Notes: generated by a model not told the origin, from the sequence alone. A stretch of 64,000 nucleotides of DNA from Buchnera aphidicola str. Sg (Schizaphis graminum) (GCF_000007365.1 NC_004061.1:124001-188000); one strand, 5' to 3'. Positions 38,874-51,201 are shown, counted from the stretch's first letter. Numbers and translations: made by a program.

Positions 38874-40790
38874 TTATTTTTTAGGATCTTTTATTTCTTC
38901 AAATTCTGCATCTACAACGTTTTCATCTTTTTTTGATTCAGATGATGTATCTTCTTTTTTTAGATTTTCTTCTGATTTTTTTTGATTTATTTCTGTTAGC
39001 TTAGATGAAATATTTAAGAGATTTTGAATATTTTTTTCAATTTCAGATTTATTTTCTCCCTTTAATGATCTTTCTAGTTCATCTAAAGCTGATTTTATTT
39101 TTTCTAATTCTTTTTTTTCTATTTGATTTTTGTTTTCATCTAATTGTTTTCTAATACTATGTATTAATTGATCACCTTGATTTCTTACTTGAATTAATTC
39201 TTCAAATTTTCGATCTGCTTCAGAATTAGCTTCGGCATCATTAATCATTTTTTTTATTTCTTCTTCATTAAGACCAGAAGAGGCTTTTATAGTAATTTTT
39301 TGTTCTTTTCCAGTTTTTTTGTCTTTTGCGGATACATGTAATATACCATCAGAATCAATATCAAATGTTACTTCAATTTGTGCTGTTCCTCTTGGTGCTG
39401 GTTCAATTCCGTCTAGATTAAATTGTCCTAAAGATTTATTGTCTAGTGCTCTTTTTCTTTCACCTTGAAGTATATGTATTGTTACAGCGGATTGGTTGTC
39501 TTCTGCTGTTGAAAACACTTGACTATGTTTAGTAGGAATAGTAGTGTTTTTATTTATCAGTGAAGTCATTATACCGCCCATAGTCTCGATGCCTAATGAC
39601 AATGGAGTTACATCGAGTAATAAAACATCTTTAACGTCTCCTGAAAGTACGCCTCCTTGAACTGCAGCACCAACTGCAACAGCTTCATCTGGATTAACAT
39701 CTTTTCTAGGTTCTTTTCCAAAGAAATCTGCTACCTTGGACTGTACCATAGGCATTCTTGTTTGACCACCTACTAATATTACGTCATTGATATCTCCAAC
39801 AGACAGTCCTGCATCTTTTAACGCTACTTTAAGTGGTTCAATAGAACGCATTACTAAATCTTCTACTAAAGATTCTAACTTTGAACGAGTTACTTTAATA
39901 TTTAAATGTTTAGGTCCATTAGAGTCAGCTGTAATGTAGGGTAGATTTACATCAGTCTGTTGTGCTGATGATAATTCTATTTTTGCCTTTTCTGCAGCTT
40001 CTTTTAAGCGTTGCATTGCTAATGAATCATTTCTTAAGTCAATACCTTGTTCTTTTTTAAATTCTTGAACTAAATAATTAATTAGCCTACTATCGAAATC
40101 CTCTCCACCAAGATGGGTATCTCCATTAGTAGCAAGAACTTCAAATGTTTTTTCTTTATCAACATCGTCAATTTCAATAATTGATATATCAAAAGTACCT
40201 CCACCTAAATCGTATACTGCTATAGTCCTATTTCCTTCACCTTTATCTAAGCCATAAGCAAGCGCTGCAGCTGTAGGTTCGTTGATAATTCTTTTAACTT
40301 CTAATCCTGCAATTCTACCGGCATCTTTAGTGGCTTGTCGCTGAGCGTCATTAAAATAAGCAGGAACTGTAATAACAGCTTCTTTTATTGATTCTCCTAA
40401 GTAGTCTTCTGCAGTTTTTTTCATTTTTTTCAGTACTTCTGCAGAAATTTGAGGAGGTGCCATTTTTTGTTTTTTAACGTCAATCCATGCGTCACCATTT
40501 TCAGAATTAATAATAGAATAGGGCATAATTTTGATATCACGCTGAACTTCATCATCTCTAAATTTTCTACCAATTAATCTTTTTATAGCAAACAATGTGT
40601 TTTTGGGATTAGTGATAGCTTGACGTTTAGCAGGTTGTCCTACTAAAACTTCTCCTTTTTCAGTATACGCAATAATTGAAGGTGTTGTGCGATCACCTTC
40701 AGAATTTTCTAAAACACGCGGTTTGTTGCCATCCATAATGGCAACACAAGAGTTGGTTGTTCCCAAGTCAATACCAATAATTTTGCCCAT
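38874..40790 (-). CDS. dnaK: Chaperone DnaK (Hsp70)
   Basis: ATP-dependent Hsp70 chaperone. It is 638 aa, the E. coli length. The nucleotide-binding domain (1-385) shows [16 protein letters not shown], the phosphate motifs [14 protein letters not shown] and [11 protein letters not shown]; the linker reads [15 protein letters not shown]; the substrate-binding and lid regions follow, ending [12 protein letters not shown]. Together with dnaJ it forms one operon behind a sigma-32 promoter. Constitutive high chaperone levels are a known trait of Buchnera and are thought to buffer damaged proteins; the mistranslation expected from editing-deficient synthetases in the same window would add to that need (inference). 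Confidence 0.98.
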   Translation of the reverse strand: MGKIIGIDLGTTNSCVAIMDGNKPRVLENSEGDRTTPSIIAYTEKGEVLVGQPAKRQAITNPKNTLFAIKRLIGRKFRDDEVQRDIKIMPYSIINSENGDAWIDVKKQKMAPPQISAEVLKKMKKTAEDYLGESIKEAVITVPAYFNDAQRQATKDAGRIAGLEVKRIINEPTAAALAYGLDKGEGNRTIAVYDLGGGTFDISIIEIDDVDKEKTFEVLATNGDTHLGGEDFDSRLINYLVQEFKKEQGIDLRNDSLAMQRLKEAAEKAKIELSSAQQTDVNLPYITADSNGPKHLNIKVTRSKLESLVEDLVMRSIEPLKVALKDAGLSVGDINDVILVGGQTRMPMVQSKVADFFGKEPRKDVNPDEAVAVGAAVQGGVLSGDVKDVLLLDVTPLSLGIETMGGIMTSLINKNTTIPTKHSQVFSTAEDNQSAVTIHILQGERKRALDNKSLGQFNLDGIEPAPRGTAQIEVTFDIDSDGILHVSAKDKKTGKEQKITIKASSGLNEEEIKKMINDAEANSEADRKFEELIQVRNQGDQLIHSIRKQLDENKNQIEKKELEKIKSALDELERSLKGENKSEIEKNIQNLLNISSKLTEINQKKSEENLKKEDTSSESKKDENVVDAEFEEIKDPKK

Positions 40791-41159
40791 TGAAATTCTC
40801 CTATTTATGATTGTTTGATAAATTGGGTTTGCAACCTTTATGCGGCCATTTTTTTTGGCTTTATAATTTAGCTACATAGGTTTGTTTTTAATATATCGTT
40901 TAATGATTATTAGATGGGGTCTTTTTTCTCGTCATCAAGGTCTCAGTATAAAAAAATAATTTTTTTAACCTCAATTTTTTTTCATTTTAATAAACATAAT
41001 TTATTATTTCATATTTTTCATGTATATTTTATTTTTATTAACTATTTCTACATTTTAAGACAAATTGCATTTTTTTATTGATTTTTACTAAGATACAATA
41101 GATAGTTTGATTATCATAGTTATAAAAATATTTTTATATTTTATTAGGAACTATAAATA
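40791..41159. other. Divergent dnaK-nuoA intergenic region
   Basis: 369 bases without a coding frame. It holds the dnaK sigma-32 promoter about 120 bases from the dnaK start and, presumably, the promoter of the 15-kb nuo operon, for which no well-spaced -35/-10 pair could be chosen (TACAAT at 41094-41099 is the best -10 candidate). The nuoA start has AGGAACTATAA upstream. Confidence 0.5.
40912..40939 (-). promoter_or_regulatory. Sigma-32 heat-shock promoter of dnaKJ
   Basis: On the minus strand the -35 element CTTGATG (40939-40933) and the -10 element CCCCATCT (40919-40912) are separated by 13 bases. The consensus is CTTGAAA and CCCCATNT with 11-16 bases between. The arrangement also matches E. 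coli dnaK P1 closely, including CTTGATGACG. Transcription would start near 40905. Confidence 0.88.
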
Positions 41160-41540
41160 ATGCTGAAAAATACATTAGATATGACTGAATATTTATCTTT
41201 TCTTTACTTTATTTTTTTTTCTTTATTTTTTTGTTGTTTTATGCTATTTACAAGTTGGTTTTTAGGGGGAAGATCGTTATCAAGATATAAAAATACTCCT
41301 TTTGAATCTGGCGTTGTTTCAGTAGGTAATACACATCTTCATTTTTCTGTAAAATTTTATTTAATTGCAATTTTTTTTGTAATTTTTGATGTTGAAGCAC
41401 TTTATCTATATGCATGGTCTGTTAGTATAGTTGAATCAGGGTGGATCGGTTTTGTTGAAGCCACTATATTTATACTTTTTCTTCTTTTATCATTGTTTTA
41501 TTTAGTCCGAATTAAAGCTTTAAACTGGGTTACGTCATGA
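41160..41540 (+). CDS. nuoA: NADH dehydrogenase subunit A
   Basis: Membrane subunit of the proton-pumping NADH:quinone oxidoreductase (complex I). It is 126 aa (E. coli 147), with three hydrophobic segments (about 10-35, 60-85, 95-118) and the diagnostic loops [10 protein letters not shown] and [18 protein letters not shown]. The N-terminus is somewhat shorter than in E. coli. It opens the nuoA-N operon, which is complete here. Confidence 0.95.
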   Translation: MLKNTLDMTEYLSFLYFIFFSLFFCCFMLFTSWFLGGRSLSRYKNTPFESGVVSVGNTHLHFSVKFYLIAIFFVIFDVEALYLYAWSVSIVESGWIGFVEATIFILFLLLSLFYLVRIKALNWVTS

Positions 41541-41585
41541 TAATATCAAAAAAATTGACATTGATTATATTTAGGATTTAATTAG

Positions 41586-42269
41586 ATGAAAGAAAAAATG
41601 AATTATACTTTAACTAGAGCAGAAAGAAAAAGTCAGAGACATTATCCGAATGAGACAACTCAATCTACTATAGATCCTATAGAAGGATATTTAAAGAAAA
41701 ACATTCTTATGGGTAAAGTTACTAAATTACTTCATAAAATAGTGAATTGGGGTCGAAAAAATTCTCTTTGGCCTTATAATTTTGGTTTATCTTGTTGTTA
41801 TGTTGAAATGGTTACAGCATTTACTTCTGTACATGATGTTGCACGTTTCGGTTCTGAAGTATTAAGAGCCTCTCCAAGACAAGCAGATGTTATGGTAATT
41901 GCAGGTACACCATTTATTAAAATGGCTCCTGTTATTCAAAGATTATACGATCAAATGTTAGAACCAAAATGGGTTATTTCTATGGGTGCATGTGCTAATT
42001 CTGGTGGTATGTACGATATTTATTCTGTTGTACAAGGAGTAGATAAATTTTTACCAGTAGATATTTATATTCCTGGTTGTCCACCAAGACCTGAAGCATA
42101 TATACATGCCTTAACATTACTTCAAAAAACAATTAATGAAGAAAGAAGACCTTTATCTTGGGTAGTTGGAGAACAAGGCATATACCGCAAGAAAATGTTA
42201 TCAGAAAAAATTCAAAACAGAAAAAAAAGAATTTCTGTTGTGAATCTTCCAACTTCAGAAAAGATATAA
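41586..42269 (+). CDS. nuoB: NADH dehydrogenase subunit B
   Basis: Carries cluster N2, the last Fe-S cluster before quinone. It is 227 aa (E. coli 220). Ligands are present in [10 protein letters not shown] (two cysteines), [10 protein letters not shown] and IPGCPPRPE. The ATG at 41586 has AGGA ten bases upstream; an in-frame ATG at 41598 (MNYTLTR, like E. coli MDYTLTR) is an equally plausible start. It is fully conserved in the quinone-facing region. Confidence 0.96.
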   Translation: MKEKMNYTLTRAERKSQRHYPNETTQSTIDPIEGYLKKNILMGKVTKLLHKIVNWGRKNSLWPYNFGLSCCYVEMVTAFTSVHDVARFGSEVLRASPRQADVMVIAGTPFIKMAPVIQRLYDQMLEPKWVISMGACANSGGMYDIYSVVQGVDKFLPVDIYIPGCPPRPEAYIHALTLLQKTINEERRPLSWVVGEQGIYRKKMLSEKIQNRKKRISVVNLPTSEKI

Positions 42270-42374
42270 TTTTTTTTAAAAAGAATATAAATTTTTCATA
42301 CTACTAGATCGTATTTTTTGTAAATATATTATTAATATTAAAAATTTTTAGGTTAATGAAAAAATGAGAAATCT

Positions 42375-44168
42375 ATGATAGATGAAAATAAAAAAAAAAA
42401 TACTAATTTAAATAAAAATGAGTATGAAGAAAAATCAATTCTTAAAGATTTATTTCATTTTTTTGGTAAAGATTTTTGTGTTGTACAGGATACTTGTATA
42501 GATTTTCCAGTAATCTGGATTAATAAATCTTTATTGTTGAAAGTCGGTAAATTTTTATCTAGTTCACCTAAGCCTTATAATATGCTTTTTGATTTGCATG
42601 GTGTAGACGAACGTTTTCGATTAAATCGATTAAATTTACCTGAAGCGGATTTTTCAATTTTTTATCATCTAATATCTATTGAACGGAATAGTGATATTCT
42701 GATTAAAGTTCCTTTATTGAAAGACGATTTAAATGTATCAACTTTTATTAGTTTATTTCCCAATGCGAATTGGTATGAACGTGAAACATGGGAAATGTTT
42801 GGTATTATTTTTGATCAACATCCTAATTTAACTCATATTATTATGCCGAATGAATGGAAGGGATTTCCTTTGAGGAAAGATTATCCAGCTAGGGCAACTG
42901 AGCATGAGTCTTTTTTTTTAGATGAACAAAAAGAAGATTTAGAAATGGAAAATCTAAGGTTTAAACCTGAGTTGTGGGGGATGAAAAGAAAAAATGATAA
43001 TGTAGATTTTATGTTCTTAAACTTAGGACCTAATCATCCTTCTGCTCATGGTGCTTTTAGAATTGTTTTACAATTAGATGGTGAAAACATTGTAGATTGT
43101 GTTCCTGATATTGGTTATCACCATCGTGGTGCAGAAAAAATGGCAGAAAGACAATCATGGCATAGTTATATTCCATATACTGATCGTATTGAGTATCTAG
43201 GTGGTTGTGTTAATGAAATGCCTTATGTTTTAGCAGTAGAAAAATTAGCTAATATTTCTGTTCCAGAAAAAGTAGAAGTAATCCGAGTCATGTTATCTGA
43301 ATTATTTAGAATAAATAGTCATCTTTTGTATATTTCTACCTTTATTCAAGATGTGGGATGTATGACACCTGTTTTTCTTGCTTTTACTGATCGTCAAAAA
43401 ATATACGATTTGATTGAAGCAATTACTGGAGCTCGTATGCATCCTGCTTGGTTTCGGATTGGTGGAGTAGCTCACGATCTTCCTAAAGGATGGAATGTTT
43501 TATTAAAAGAATTTCTTGAATGGATGCCAAAAAGATTAAAATATTATGTACAATTAGCTTTAGAAAATCCAATCTTAATAAGGCGTTCTAAAGGCATCGC
43601 TCAATACAATCAAAAAGAAGCATTACAATGGGGTGTAACAGGATCAGGTTTACGCTCTACAGGATTAGATTTAGATGTAAGAAAGTGGCGTCCTTATTCT
43701 GGATATCAGAATTATACTTTTGAAATTCCTATAGGTCAAGGTATCAGTGATTGCTATTCGAGAGTTATAATTAAAGTAGAAGAAATATATCAAAGTTTAA
43801 GTATTTTAAAACAATGCTTAAAAAATATGCCAGAGGGTCCTTTTAAATCTGACCATCCATTAACTACTCCTCCTCCTAAAGAACGCGTTCTAAAAGATAT
43901 AGATACAATGATTACTCATTTTTTACAAGTTTCTTGGGGTCCTGTTATTCCAGCTAATGAAAGTTTTCAAATGATTGAAGCAACTAAAGGTATTAATAGT
44001 TATTATTTAATAAGTGATGGTGGTACAATGAGTTATCGAACAAGAATACGAACACCTAGTTTCCCTCATTTACAGCAAATACCTTCAGTTATTCGTGGAA
44101 GTTTAATATCAGATTTAATTGTATATTTAGGCAGTATAGATTTTGTCATGTCAGATGTGGACAGATAA
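42375..44168 (+). CDS. nuoCD: NADH dehydrogenase fused subunits C and D
   Basis: Peripheral-arm subunit forming much of the quinone pocket. It is 597 aa (E. coli 596-600), a NuoC-NuoD fusion as in enterobacteria: the C part (about 1-190) contains [18 protein letters not shown] and [14 protein letters not shown]; the D part (about 205-597) contains [30 protein letters not shown] and ends [22 protein letters not shown]. An 11-A run (42390-42400) lies six codons after the start. The spacer to nuoB (105 bases) is the longest in the operon. Confidence 0.96.
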
Positions 44169-44170
44169 TT

Positions 44171-44677
44171 ATGGATAAAAAAAAAAAAATAAAAGAAATC
44201 TCTACAACATTTACTTTAACTACTTTTGAAATTAATGAAATAGAAAAGCAAAAAAAATATTATGAAAATTCTAGATCAGTTTCAATAGAAGCATTAAAAA
44301 TTGTTCAAAAAAAACGAGGATGGGTCTGTGATCAAGCAATTATAGAAATTGCAAACATACTCAATCTTAATCCAAGTGAAGTAGAAAGTGTAGCTACTTT
44401 TTATAGTCAAATTTATCGTCAACCTGTAGGTCGTAACGTCATAAGATATTGTGATAGTGTGGTTTGTTATTTAACTGGTTATGAAAAAATAAAAAAATTT
44501 TTAGAAGACTATTTATTTATTAAAATAGGTAATACTACTGTAGATGGTAGATTTACCTTATTGCCAGTTTGTTGTTTAGGAAATTGTGATAAAGCTCCTA
44601 CCATAATGATTAATGAAGATTTATATTCTCACCTTAATCCAGATTTAATACCAAATTTGCTGGAATTATATAAATGA
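44171..44677 (+). CDS. nuoE: NADH dehydrogenase subunit E
   Basis: 24-kDa-type subunit holding the [2Fe-2S] cluster N1a. It is 168 aa (E. coli 166). The four ligands are in CDSVVC and CCLGNC (the first of the doubled Cys and the last). It starts two bases after the nuoCD stop. The first codons are ATG GAT followed by 13 A residues (44177-44189), the longest A run noticed in the window and inside an obligatory frame. The stop overlaps the nuoF start as ATGA. Confidence 0.95.
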
Positions 44678-46017
44678 ATAATATTATCCCCACTGAGGAG
44701 ACACATCCGTTAACATGGAGATTAAGAAATGATCGAGAAACAGTTTGGATTGAAGAATATTGTAAAAAAAATGGTTATTTTAGTTTAAAAAAAGCATTAA
44801 AAACTATGTGTCCAGAAGATGTTGTACATTTGATAAAAGAATCAGGTTTAAAAGGAAGAGGAGGAGCTGGTTTTTCTACAGGTTTAAAATGGAGTTTAAT
44901 GTCTAAAGACAATAGCTCTAAAATTCGTTATTTATTATGCAACGCTGATGAAATGGAACCTGGAACTTATAAAGATAGATTTTTAATGGAAAATATACCT
45001 CATCAATTAATTGAAGGAATGTTATTATCAGCGTTTGCCTTAAATGTTTCTCGTGGTTATATTTTTTTACGGGGTGAATATATTAAAGCTGAATATATTT
45101 TAAAAAAATCTATACAAGAAGCAATTAATTTTGGTTTTATTGGTTCTAATATTTTAAATAGTGGTTTTAATTTTGAACTTTTTTTACATACTGGAGCTGG
45201 TCGTTATATTTGTGGCGAAGAAACTGCTTTAATTAATTCGCTAGAGGGACGTAGAGCTAATCCAAGAGCTAAGCCACCTTTTCCTGCAGTATTTGGGCTA
45301 TGGGGAAAACCTACTTGTGTTAACAATGTTGAAACATTATCTAATGTTCCTTCTATTGTATTACATGGTGTTAATTGGTATAAAAAACTATCTAAAAGTA
45401 CTGATACTACTGGTACTAAGTTAATGGGATTTTCAGGAAAAGTAAATAATCCTGGTGTTTGGGAATTACCTTTTGGAACTACTGCACGTGAAATTTTAGA
45501 AGATTATGCACGTGGAATGAAATCAGGTTTATTTTTAAAATCTTGGCAACCTGGTGGAGCAGGAACAGATTTTCTCATTGAAAAACATTTAGATTTACCG
45601 ATGGATTTTACAAGTATTGCAAAAGCCGGAAGTCGTTTAGGAACAGCTATTGCTATGGCTGTAGATAATAAAACTAATATGATTTCTTTAGTTTGCAATA
45701 TAGAAAAGTTTTTTTCTCGTGAATCATGTGGTTTATGTACACCATGCAGAGAAGGATTACCCTGGATTGTAAAGATATTAGAAAGTTTAGAGAAAAAAGA
45801 AGGTCATAAAAATGATGTCAAAAATTTAGAGAGGTTATGTTTAGATTTAAGTCCAGGAAAAACATTTTGTGCTCATGCACCTGGTGCAGTAGAACCTTTA
45901 CAAAGTGCTATAAAATATTTTCGTTTAGAGTTTGAAGCTGGTATTAGCATAAAAAAATTAAAAAAATGTTCAAATATTCTTGGAATTCAATCAAATGAAT
46001 TTACTTCAAAAGTTTAA
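44674..46017 (+). CDS. nuoF: NADH dehydrogenase subunit F
   Basis: 51-kDa-type subunit with FMN, the NADH site and cluster N3. It is 447 aa (E. coli 445). The FMN/NADH region shows [15 protein letters not shown] and [19 protein letters not shown]; the cluster ligands are in [10 protein letters not shown] and [12 protein letters not shown]. Translation is coupled to nuoE by a 4-base overlap. Confidence 0.97.
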
Positions 46018-46088
46018 TTTTTTATATAAATAATTTCTAATATAAAGATTTTTATAAAAATAAAAGTTTTTTTTGGAACTCTTCTATT

Positions 46089-48821
46089 ATGGCTAAAATT
46101 TATGTAGATGGAAAAGCATATTGTATGAGTGAATCAGATAACTTATTGCAAGCATGTTTGTCGTCTGGTTTGAACATTCCTTATTTTTGTTGGCATCCTA
46201 TATTAGGAAGTTTAGGAGCATGCCGACAATGTGCTGTGACACAGTATAATAGTTCTTTAGATAATCAAGGAAAGTTGATTATGTCTTGTATGACACCTGT
46301 AATTGATGGAACTATTATTTCTATTAACGATGATACATCAAAGAAATTCAGAAGTAATATTGTAGAGCTTCTATTAACAAATCATCCTCATGATTGTCCA
46401 GTATGCGAAGAAGGTGGTAATTGTCATTTACAAGATATGACTGTAATGACGACTCATAACTTTCGAAATTATAGATTTTCTAAGAGAACACATAAAAATC
46501 AATATTTAGGATCATTTATCAAACATGAAATGAATCGATGTATTGGGTGTTATCGTTGTGTTAGATATTATCGAGATTATGCAGACGGTACTGATTTAGA
46601 TGTCTATGGTGCGAATAATAATATTTATTTTGGTCGTATAGAACACGGTGTATTAGAAAATGAACATTCAGGTAATTTAATAGAAATATGTCCTACTGGA
46701 GTGTTTACAGATAAGACACATTCTAAAAAGTATAATCGTAAATGGGATATGCAGTATGCTCCAGGAATTTGTCAAAATTGTAGTATTGGTTGTAATATTA
46801 GTATTGGAGAACGTTATGGTGAAATACGTCGTATAGAAAATAGGTATCATGAAAGTATCAATCATTATTTAATTTGTGATCTTGGACGTTTTGGATATTC
46901 TCATACTAATTTAAAGAATAGACCTAAAAAACCTATTTTATCTACGAAAGAAAATGATGTAAATATATTAAATTTTAACAAAGCAATTGAATATGCAACA
47001 AATTTTTTTCAACGTTATAAAAATGTAATTGGAGTTGGCTCTATTCGTTCTAGTATAGAAAATAATTTTGCTTTACAAGAATTAGTTGGTAAAGAGAATT
47101 TTTGTAATGGAATGTCTGATAAAGAAAATTCTTGTATTAAGCTGATTTTAGACACTTTAAAGAATAATCAATTATATATCCCCTCTTTAAAAGAAATTGA
47201 AAGTTATGATACTATTTTGATTTTAGGTGAAGATTTAACACAAACAGCTCCTCGTATTGCTTTAGCAGTACGTCAAGCTATGAAGAATAAAGCTAAAGAT
47301 TTAGCTGAACTGTATGGAATTCCAAAATGGAATGCTGCTCCTATATCTCAAATTTCAGAAATTTATAAGAATTATCTTTATATTTTTAACACGCATGAAA
47401 CTAAATTAGATAACATTGCTGATTGGTCTTATTTTTCTTCTATTGATAATCAAGTACGTTTTGCACGTGCTATTGCTTATGAATTAGATAAAAATTTACC
47501 GGATATTTCATTTTTAGATTCTAATTTGCGCAAAAAAGCATCTTTAATTGCAAAAAAAATAATATCTTCAAAGAAAGTATTGATTATTTCTGGTTCTCAT
47601 GTCTATAGCAAATCTATTATCCAAGCTTCTATAAATATAGCTATATCAATCAATCAAAAAAATATTAATCATGTTGGTTTAACCTTTGTAACTTCTTCTT
47701 CAAATACTTTAGGATTAGGAATACTTGGTGGTTTTTCCATAGAAAATGCGTTAAAAAAACTAAAAAATAGAGAAGCCGAAGCTATAATTTTTATGGAATA
47801 TGATTTATATCGTTATATATCTAAACATGATTGTGACGTTTTGTTTAAAAAAAATGACAATATTATGTCTATAGATCATCAATATACTCAAACATATAAA
47901 AATTCTGGATTTGCGCTACCTTCTGTAAATTTTACAGAAAGTTCAGGTACCATAGTAAATTTTGAAGGTAGAGCACAGCGTTTTTTTCAAGTATATGATC
48001 CTATGTTTTATGATAAAAAAAATTGTCTTTATGTAAGTTGGAAATGGTTATCTTTCATTAAAAGTAAAATTGAAAAAAAAGAAATATCTTGGATAAACTT
48101 AGATAATATTATTTCCGAATATTCTGACAAATATCCTATTTTCAAAAAAATAAAAACAGCTGGACCTAATGCTTCTTTTCGCGTTCATGGTCAAAAAATT
48201 GCTCGTTCTCCACATCGGTCAAGTGGTAGAACAGCTTTACGAGCAAACATTAATATACATGAGCCCTCTCAGCCAAAAGATGCTGATACAATGTTTTCGT
48301 TTTCTATGGAAGGATACAGTCAGCCAAACAAATCTATATCACATATTCCATTTGCTTGGTTTCCTGGATGGAACTCACCACAAGCATGGAATAAATTCCA
48401 AAAAGAAATAGGAAGACAATTAATATCAGGTGATTCTGGCGTTCATTTATTTAAAAGTAATAAAAAAATTTTAGATATTTATTTTCATTTTTCTCCTAAA
48501 AAATTTATTAAAGAAAAATACTGGTATGTCATTCCATATTATCATATTTTTGGAAATGAAGAATTAACTCAATATTCATCTATTATAAAACAAAACATAC
48601 CCTTAGAATACGTATTAATTAGTGAGTTGGATGGATTAGAATTAGGTCTTAAAAAAAATTCTATAGTAGAGTTTAATTGTTTAAATCAAGATTTTCGTTT
48701 ACCCATACGATTGTCTAAACATTTAACTTCAAAGCACATAGGTTTACCTATAGGAAGAAAAGGATTTCCTATCTCTCTTATAGGTGAAAAAGTCAAATCT
48801 TTATGGGAAGTTATGTCATGA
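46089..48821 (+). CDS. nuoG: NADH dehydrogenase subunit G
   Basis: Largest peripheral subunit, 910 aa (E. coli 908). N-terminal ferredoxin-like domain with [2Fe-2S] ligands (PYFCWHP, GACRQC, SCMTP), then [16 protein letters not shown] and CIGCYRC for two [4Fe-4S] clusters. The four cysteines of the extra cluster N7, found only in some bacteria such as E. coli, are also kept (CQNCSIGC and ICDLGRFGY). The rest is a molybdopterin-oxidoreductase-like domain that no longer binds molybdopterin in this family. The stop overlaps the nuoH ATG. Confidence 0.96.
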   Translation: MAKIYVDGKAYCMSESDNLLQACLSSGLNIPYFCWHPILGSLGACRQCAVTQYNSSLDNQGKLIMSCMTPVIDGTIISINDDTSKKFRSNIVELLLTNHPHDCPVCEEGGNCHLQDMTVMTTHNFRNYRFSKRTHKNQYLGSFIKHEMNRCIGCYRCVRYYRDYADGTDLDVYGANNNIYFGRIEHGVLENEHSGNLIEICPTGVFTDKTHSKKYNRKWDMQYAPGICQNCSIGCNISIGERYGEIRRIENRYHESINHYLICDLGRFGYSHTNLKNRPKKPILSTKENDVNILNFNKAIEYATNFFQRYKNVIGVGSIRSSIENNFALQELVGKENFCNGMSDKENSCIKLILDTLKNNQLYIPSLKEIESYDTILILGEDLTQTAPRIALAVRQAMKNKAKDLAELYGIPKWNAAPISQISEIYKNYLYIFNTHETKLDNIADWSYFSSIDNQVRFARAIAYELDKNLPDISFLDSNLRKKASLIAKKIISSKKVLIISGSHVYSKSIIQASINIAISINQKNINHVGLTFVTSSSNTLGLGILGGFSIENALKKLKNREAEAIIFMEYDLYRYISKHDCDVLFKKNDNIMSIDHQYTQTYKNSGFALPSVNFTESSGTIVNFEGRAQRFFQVYDPMFYDKKNCLYVSWKWLSFIKSKIEKKEISWINLDNIISEYSDKYPIFKKIKTAGPNASFRVHGQKIARSPHRSSGRTALRANINIHEPSQPKDADTMFSFSMEGYSQPNKSISHIPFAWFPGWNSPQAWNKFQKEIGRQLISGDSGVHLFKSNKKILDIYFHFSPKKFIKEKYWYVIPYYHIFGNEELTQYSSIIKQNIPLEYVLISELDGLELGLKKNSIVEFNCLNQDFRLPIRLSKHLTSKHIGLPIGRKGFPISLIGEKVKSLWEVMS

Positions 48822-49786
48822 ATTCTTTAGGAATCAATATTTATGAAATATTATTTCAAATTTTACATATAACGTTGATTATAATTTTTATTATTTTTTT
48901 TGCAGCAACTTTAAGTATTTTGGAACGTAAATTTTTAGCATTTTTTCAAAATAGACATGGTCCTAATCGAGTCGGTTGGTTTGGCAGTTTACAATTATGC
49001 GCTGATATGATTAAAATTTTATTCAAAGAAGATTGGGTTCCTCAATTTAGTAAAAAATCAATTTTTATTTTGTCTCCAATTATAGCTTTTGTTTCTTTAT
49101 TGTTAGTTATTCCAACAATACCCTTTACACCTAATTTTTTGATAATAAATCTAAATATAGGAATTTTATTTTTTTTAATGATGGCTTCTTTATCAGTTTA
49201 TGCAGTATTATTTGCTGGTTGGTCAAGTAATAATAAATATTCTTTATTAGGTGCGATTCGCGCTTCTGCTCAAACTTTGAGCTATGAAGTTTTTTTAGGT
49301 TTATCATTAATGGGTGTAATAGCTCGATCAGGATCTTTTAATATAGTAGATATTGTTAATAGTCAAAAAGAAGTTTGGAATGTTATACCCCAATTCTTTG
49401 GTTTTTTATGTTTTTTTATAGCTGGTATAGCTCTTTGTCATAGACATCCCTTTGATCAACCTGAATCTGAACAAGAGTTAGCTGATGGGTATCATATTGA
49501 ATATTCTGGTATGAAATTTGGTTTATTTTTTATTGGTGAATACATTTCTATTATTACAGTTTCAGCATTAATTTCGACAGTTTTTTTTGGAGGATATTTT
49601 GGTTTTTGGGGATCTAGTTTTTTTTGGCTTTTTTTAAAAACAGTTTTTTTTATTTTGATTTTTATTTTAATTCGAGCATCTTTACCAAGACCTAAATACG
49701 ATCAAATAATGTCTTTTGGATGGAAAATTTGTTTACCGTTAACGCTATTGAATTTAATTATAACAGCTTTTTTTATATTAATATAA
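48818..49786 (+). CDS. nuoH: NADH dehydrogenase subunit H
   Basis: Membrane subunit that contacts the quinone pocket. Starting at the ATG that overlaps the nuoG stop (ATGA) it has 322 aa (E. coli 325); a start five codons earlier is possible but has no support from similarity. Conserved: [55 protein letters not shown] and [16 protein letters not shown]. About eight hydrophobic segments are visible. Confidence 0.95.
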   Translation: MNSLGINIYEILFQILHITLIIIFIIFFAATLSILERKFLAFFQNRHGPNRVGWFGSLQLCADMIKILFKEDWVPQFSKKSIFILSPIIAFVSLLLVIPTIPFTPNFLIINLNIGILFFLMMASLSVYAVLFAGWSSNNKYSLLGAIRASAQTLSYEVFLGLSLMGVIARSGSFNIVDIVNSQKEVWNVIPQFFGFLCFFIAGIALCHRHPFDQPESEQELADGYHIEYSGMKFGLFFIGEYISIITVSALISTVFFGGYFGFWGSSFFWLFLKTVFFILIFILIRASLPRPKYDQIMSFGWKICLPLTLLNLIITAFFILI

Positions 49787-49807
49787 GCTTTATTAAGAGA
49801 TAATTAT

Positions 49808-50350
49808 ATGACTGTAAAAGAAATTATTATTGGATTTTTACTGCAAATAAGAAGTATTTTGATGGTTTTCAAAAACATATTTTCTAAATCTGAAACTAAA
49901 ATGTATCCAGAAGAAAAATTATATTTATCTCCTCGATATCGAGGTCGAGTGATTTTAACACGTAATATTGATGGAGGAGAACGTTGTGTCGCTTGTAATT
50001 TATGTGCTGTAGTGTGTCCTGTTGATTGTATTTCTCTTCAAAAATCCGAAAAAAAAAATGGTCGTTGGTATCCAAAATTTTTTAGAATCAATTTTTCTCG
50101 TTGTATTTTTTGTGGATTATGCGAAGAAGCATGTCCTACAGCTGCTATTCAACTTATGCCTGATTTTGAATTATCAGATTTTAACAGACAAAATTTAGTT
50201 TATGAAAAAGAAGATTTATTAATTTCGGGTCCAGGAAAATATCCGGATTATGATTTTTATCGTTTTTCTGGTGTAGTTATCAAAGATAAGAAGGTAGATA
50301 AGTTAGAAGGTCAATTAAAACCTGTAAATGTGAAAGATTTATTACCATAG
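49808..50350 (+). CDS. nuoI: NADH dehydrogenase subunit I
   Basis: Ferredoxin-like subunit with two [4Fe-4S] clusters (N6a and N6b) linking the peripheral arm to NuoB. It is 180 aa, as in E. coli. The two motifs are [15 protein letters not shown] and [15 protein letters not shown]. Further conserved parts are LSPRYRGR and the C-terminal [11 protein letters not shown] region. Confidence 0.96.
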   Translation: MTVKEIIIGFLLQIRSILMVFKNIFSKSETKMYPEEKLYLSPRYRGRVILTRNIDGGERCVACNLCAVVCPVDCISLQKSEKKNGRWYPKFFRINFSRCIFCGLCEEACPTAAIQLMPDFELSDFNRQNLVYEKEDLLISGPGKYPDYDFYRFSGVVIKDKKVDKLEGQLKPVNVKDLLP

Positions 50351-50364
50351 AGAGGATTAGTTCA

Positions 50365-50856
50365 ATGGAATTTGTTTTTTACGCATGTTCTTTGATAGCT
50401 GTTATTTCTACTTTATTAGTTATTATTCAAAAAAATGCAGTATATTCTTTATTATATTTAATAATTTCTCTTTTATCAATATCTGGTATTTTTTTTATAT
50501 TTGGAGCTTTTTTTGCTGGTGCTTTAGAAGTTGTTATTTATGCTGGAGCAATTATTGTTTTGTTTGTTTTTGTAATTATGATGCTTAATCTTGGTAAAAA
50601 AAATGATCTTCAGGAAAAAAAGTATTTAAATCCTATTTTTTGGATTGGTCCAAGTTTTTTGTCTTTAATATTATTTTTATTAATGACATATGCTATTTTT
50701 TTTGTTAAAGATAAACAAATATATTTTAGTTTAATTGATGTAAAAGAAGTAGGTATTAATTTATTTGGTCCGTATTTATTATTAGTAGAACTTTCTTCTT
50801 TGCTTTTATTATCTGCTTTAGTTGTCGTTTTCCATATTGGAAAAGAAAAAAAATGA
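50365..50856 (+). CDS. nuoJ: NADH dehydrogenase subunit J
   Basis: Membrane subunit of complex I, 163 aa (E. coli 184), with five hydrophobic segments. The conserved segment EVVIYAGAIIVLFVFVIMML is intact. The shortfall is at the C-terminus, where the E. coli tail is poorly conserved. It lies 14 bases after nuoI. Confidence 0.94.
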   Translation: MEFVFYACSLIAVISTLLVIIQKNAVYSLLYLIISLLSISGIFFIFGAFFAGALEVVIYAGAIIVLFVFVIMMLNLGKKNDLQEKKYLNPIFWIGPSFLSLILFLLMTYAIFFVKDKQIYFSLIDVKEVGINLFGPYLLLVELSSLLLLSALVVVFHIGKEKK

Positions 50857-50898
50857 ATTAAAAAATAATCATTTTCATTATTAAAAGGGTAATATTTT

Positions 50899-51201
50899 AT
50901 GATTTCTTTGTTTCATGGTTTATTTTTATCATTAATATTATTTATTTTAGGTTTGACATCTCTTATAGTTCGTCGCAACATACTATTTATGTTAATTAGT
51001 TTAGAAATAATGATGAATGCTGCTGCATTAGCATTAGTAGTATCAGGAAGTTATTGGAAACAGTCCGATGGTCAAATAATGTATATACTTGCTATTACAT
51101 TAGCTGCGTCTGAAGCTAGTATAGCATTAGCTTTATTACTACAACTTTATAGACGTCAAAGAACGTTAAACATTAATGCTTTAAGTGAGATGAGTGGATG
51201 A
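50899..51201 (+). CDS. nuoK: NADH dehydrogenase subunit K
   Basis: Small antiporter-like membrane subunit, 100 aa as in E. coli, with three hydrophobic segments. The membrane glutamates important for proton pumping are in [11 protein letters not shown] and [16 protein letters not shown]. The stop overlaps the nuoL start as ATGA. Confidence 0.96.
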   Translation: MISLFHGLFLSLILFILGLTSLIVRRNILFMLISLEIMMNAAALALVVSGSYWKQSDGQIMYILAITLAASEASIALALLLQLYRRQRTLNINALSEMSG

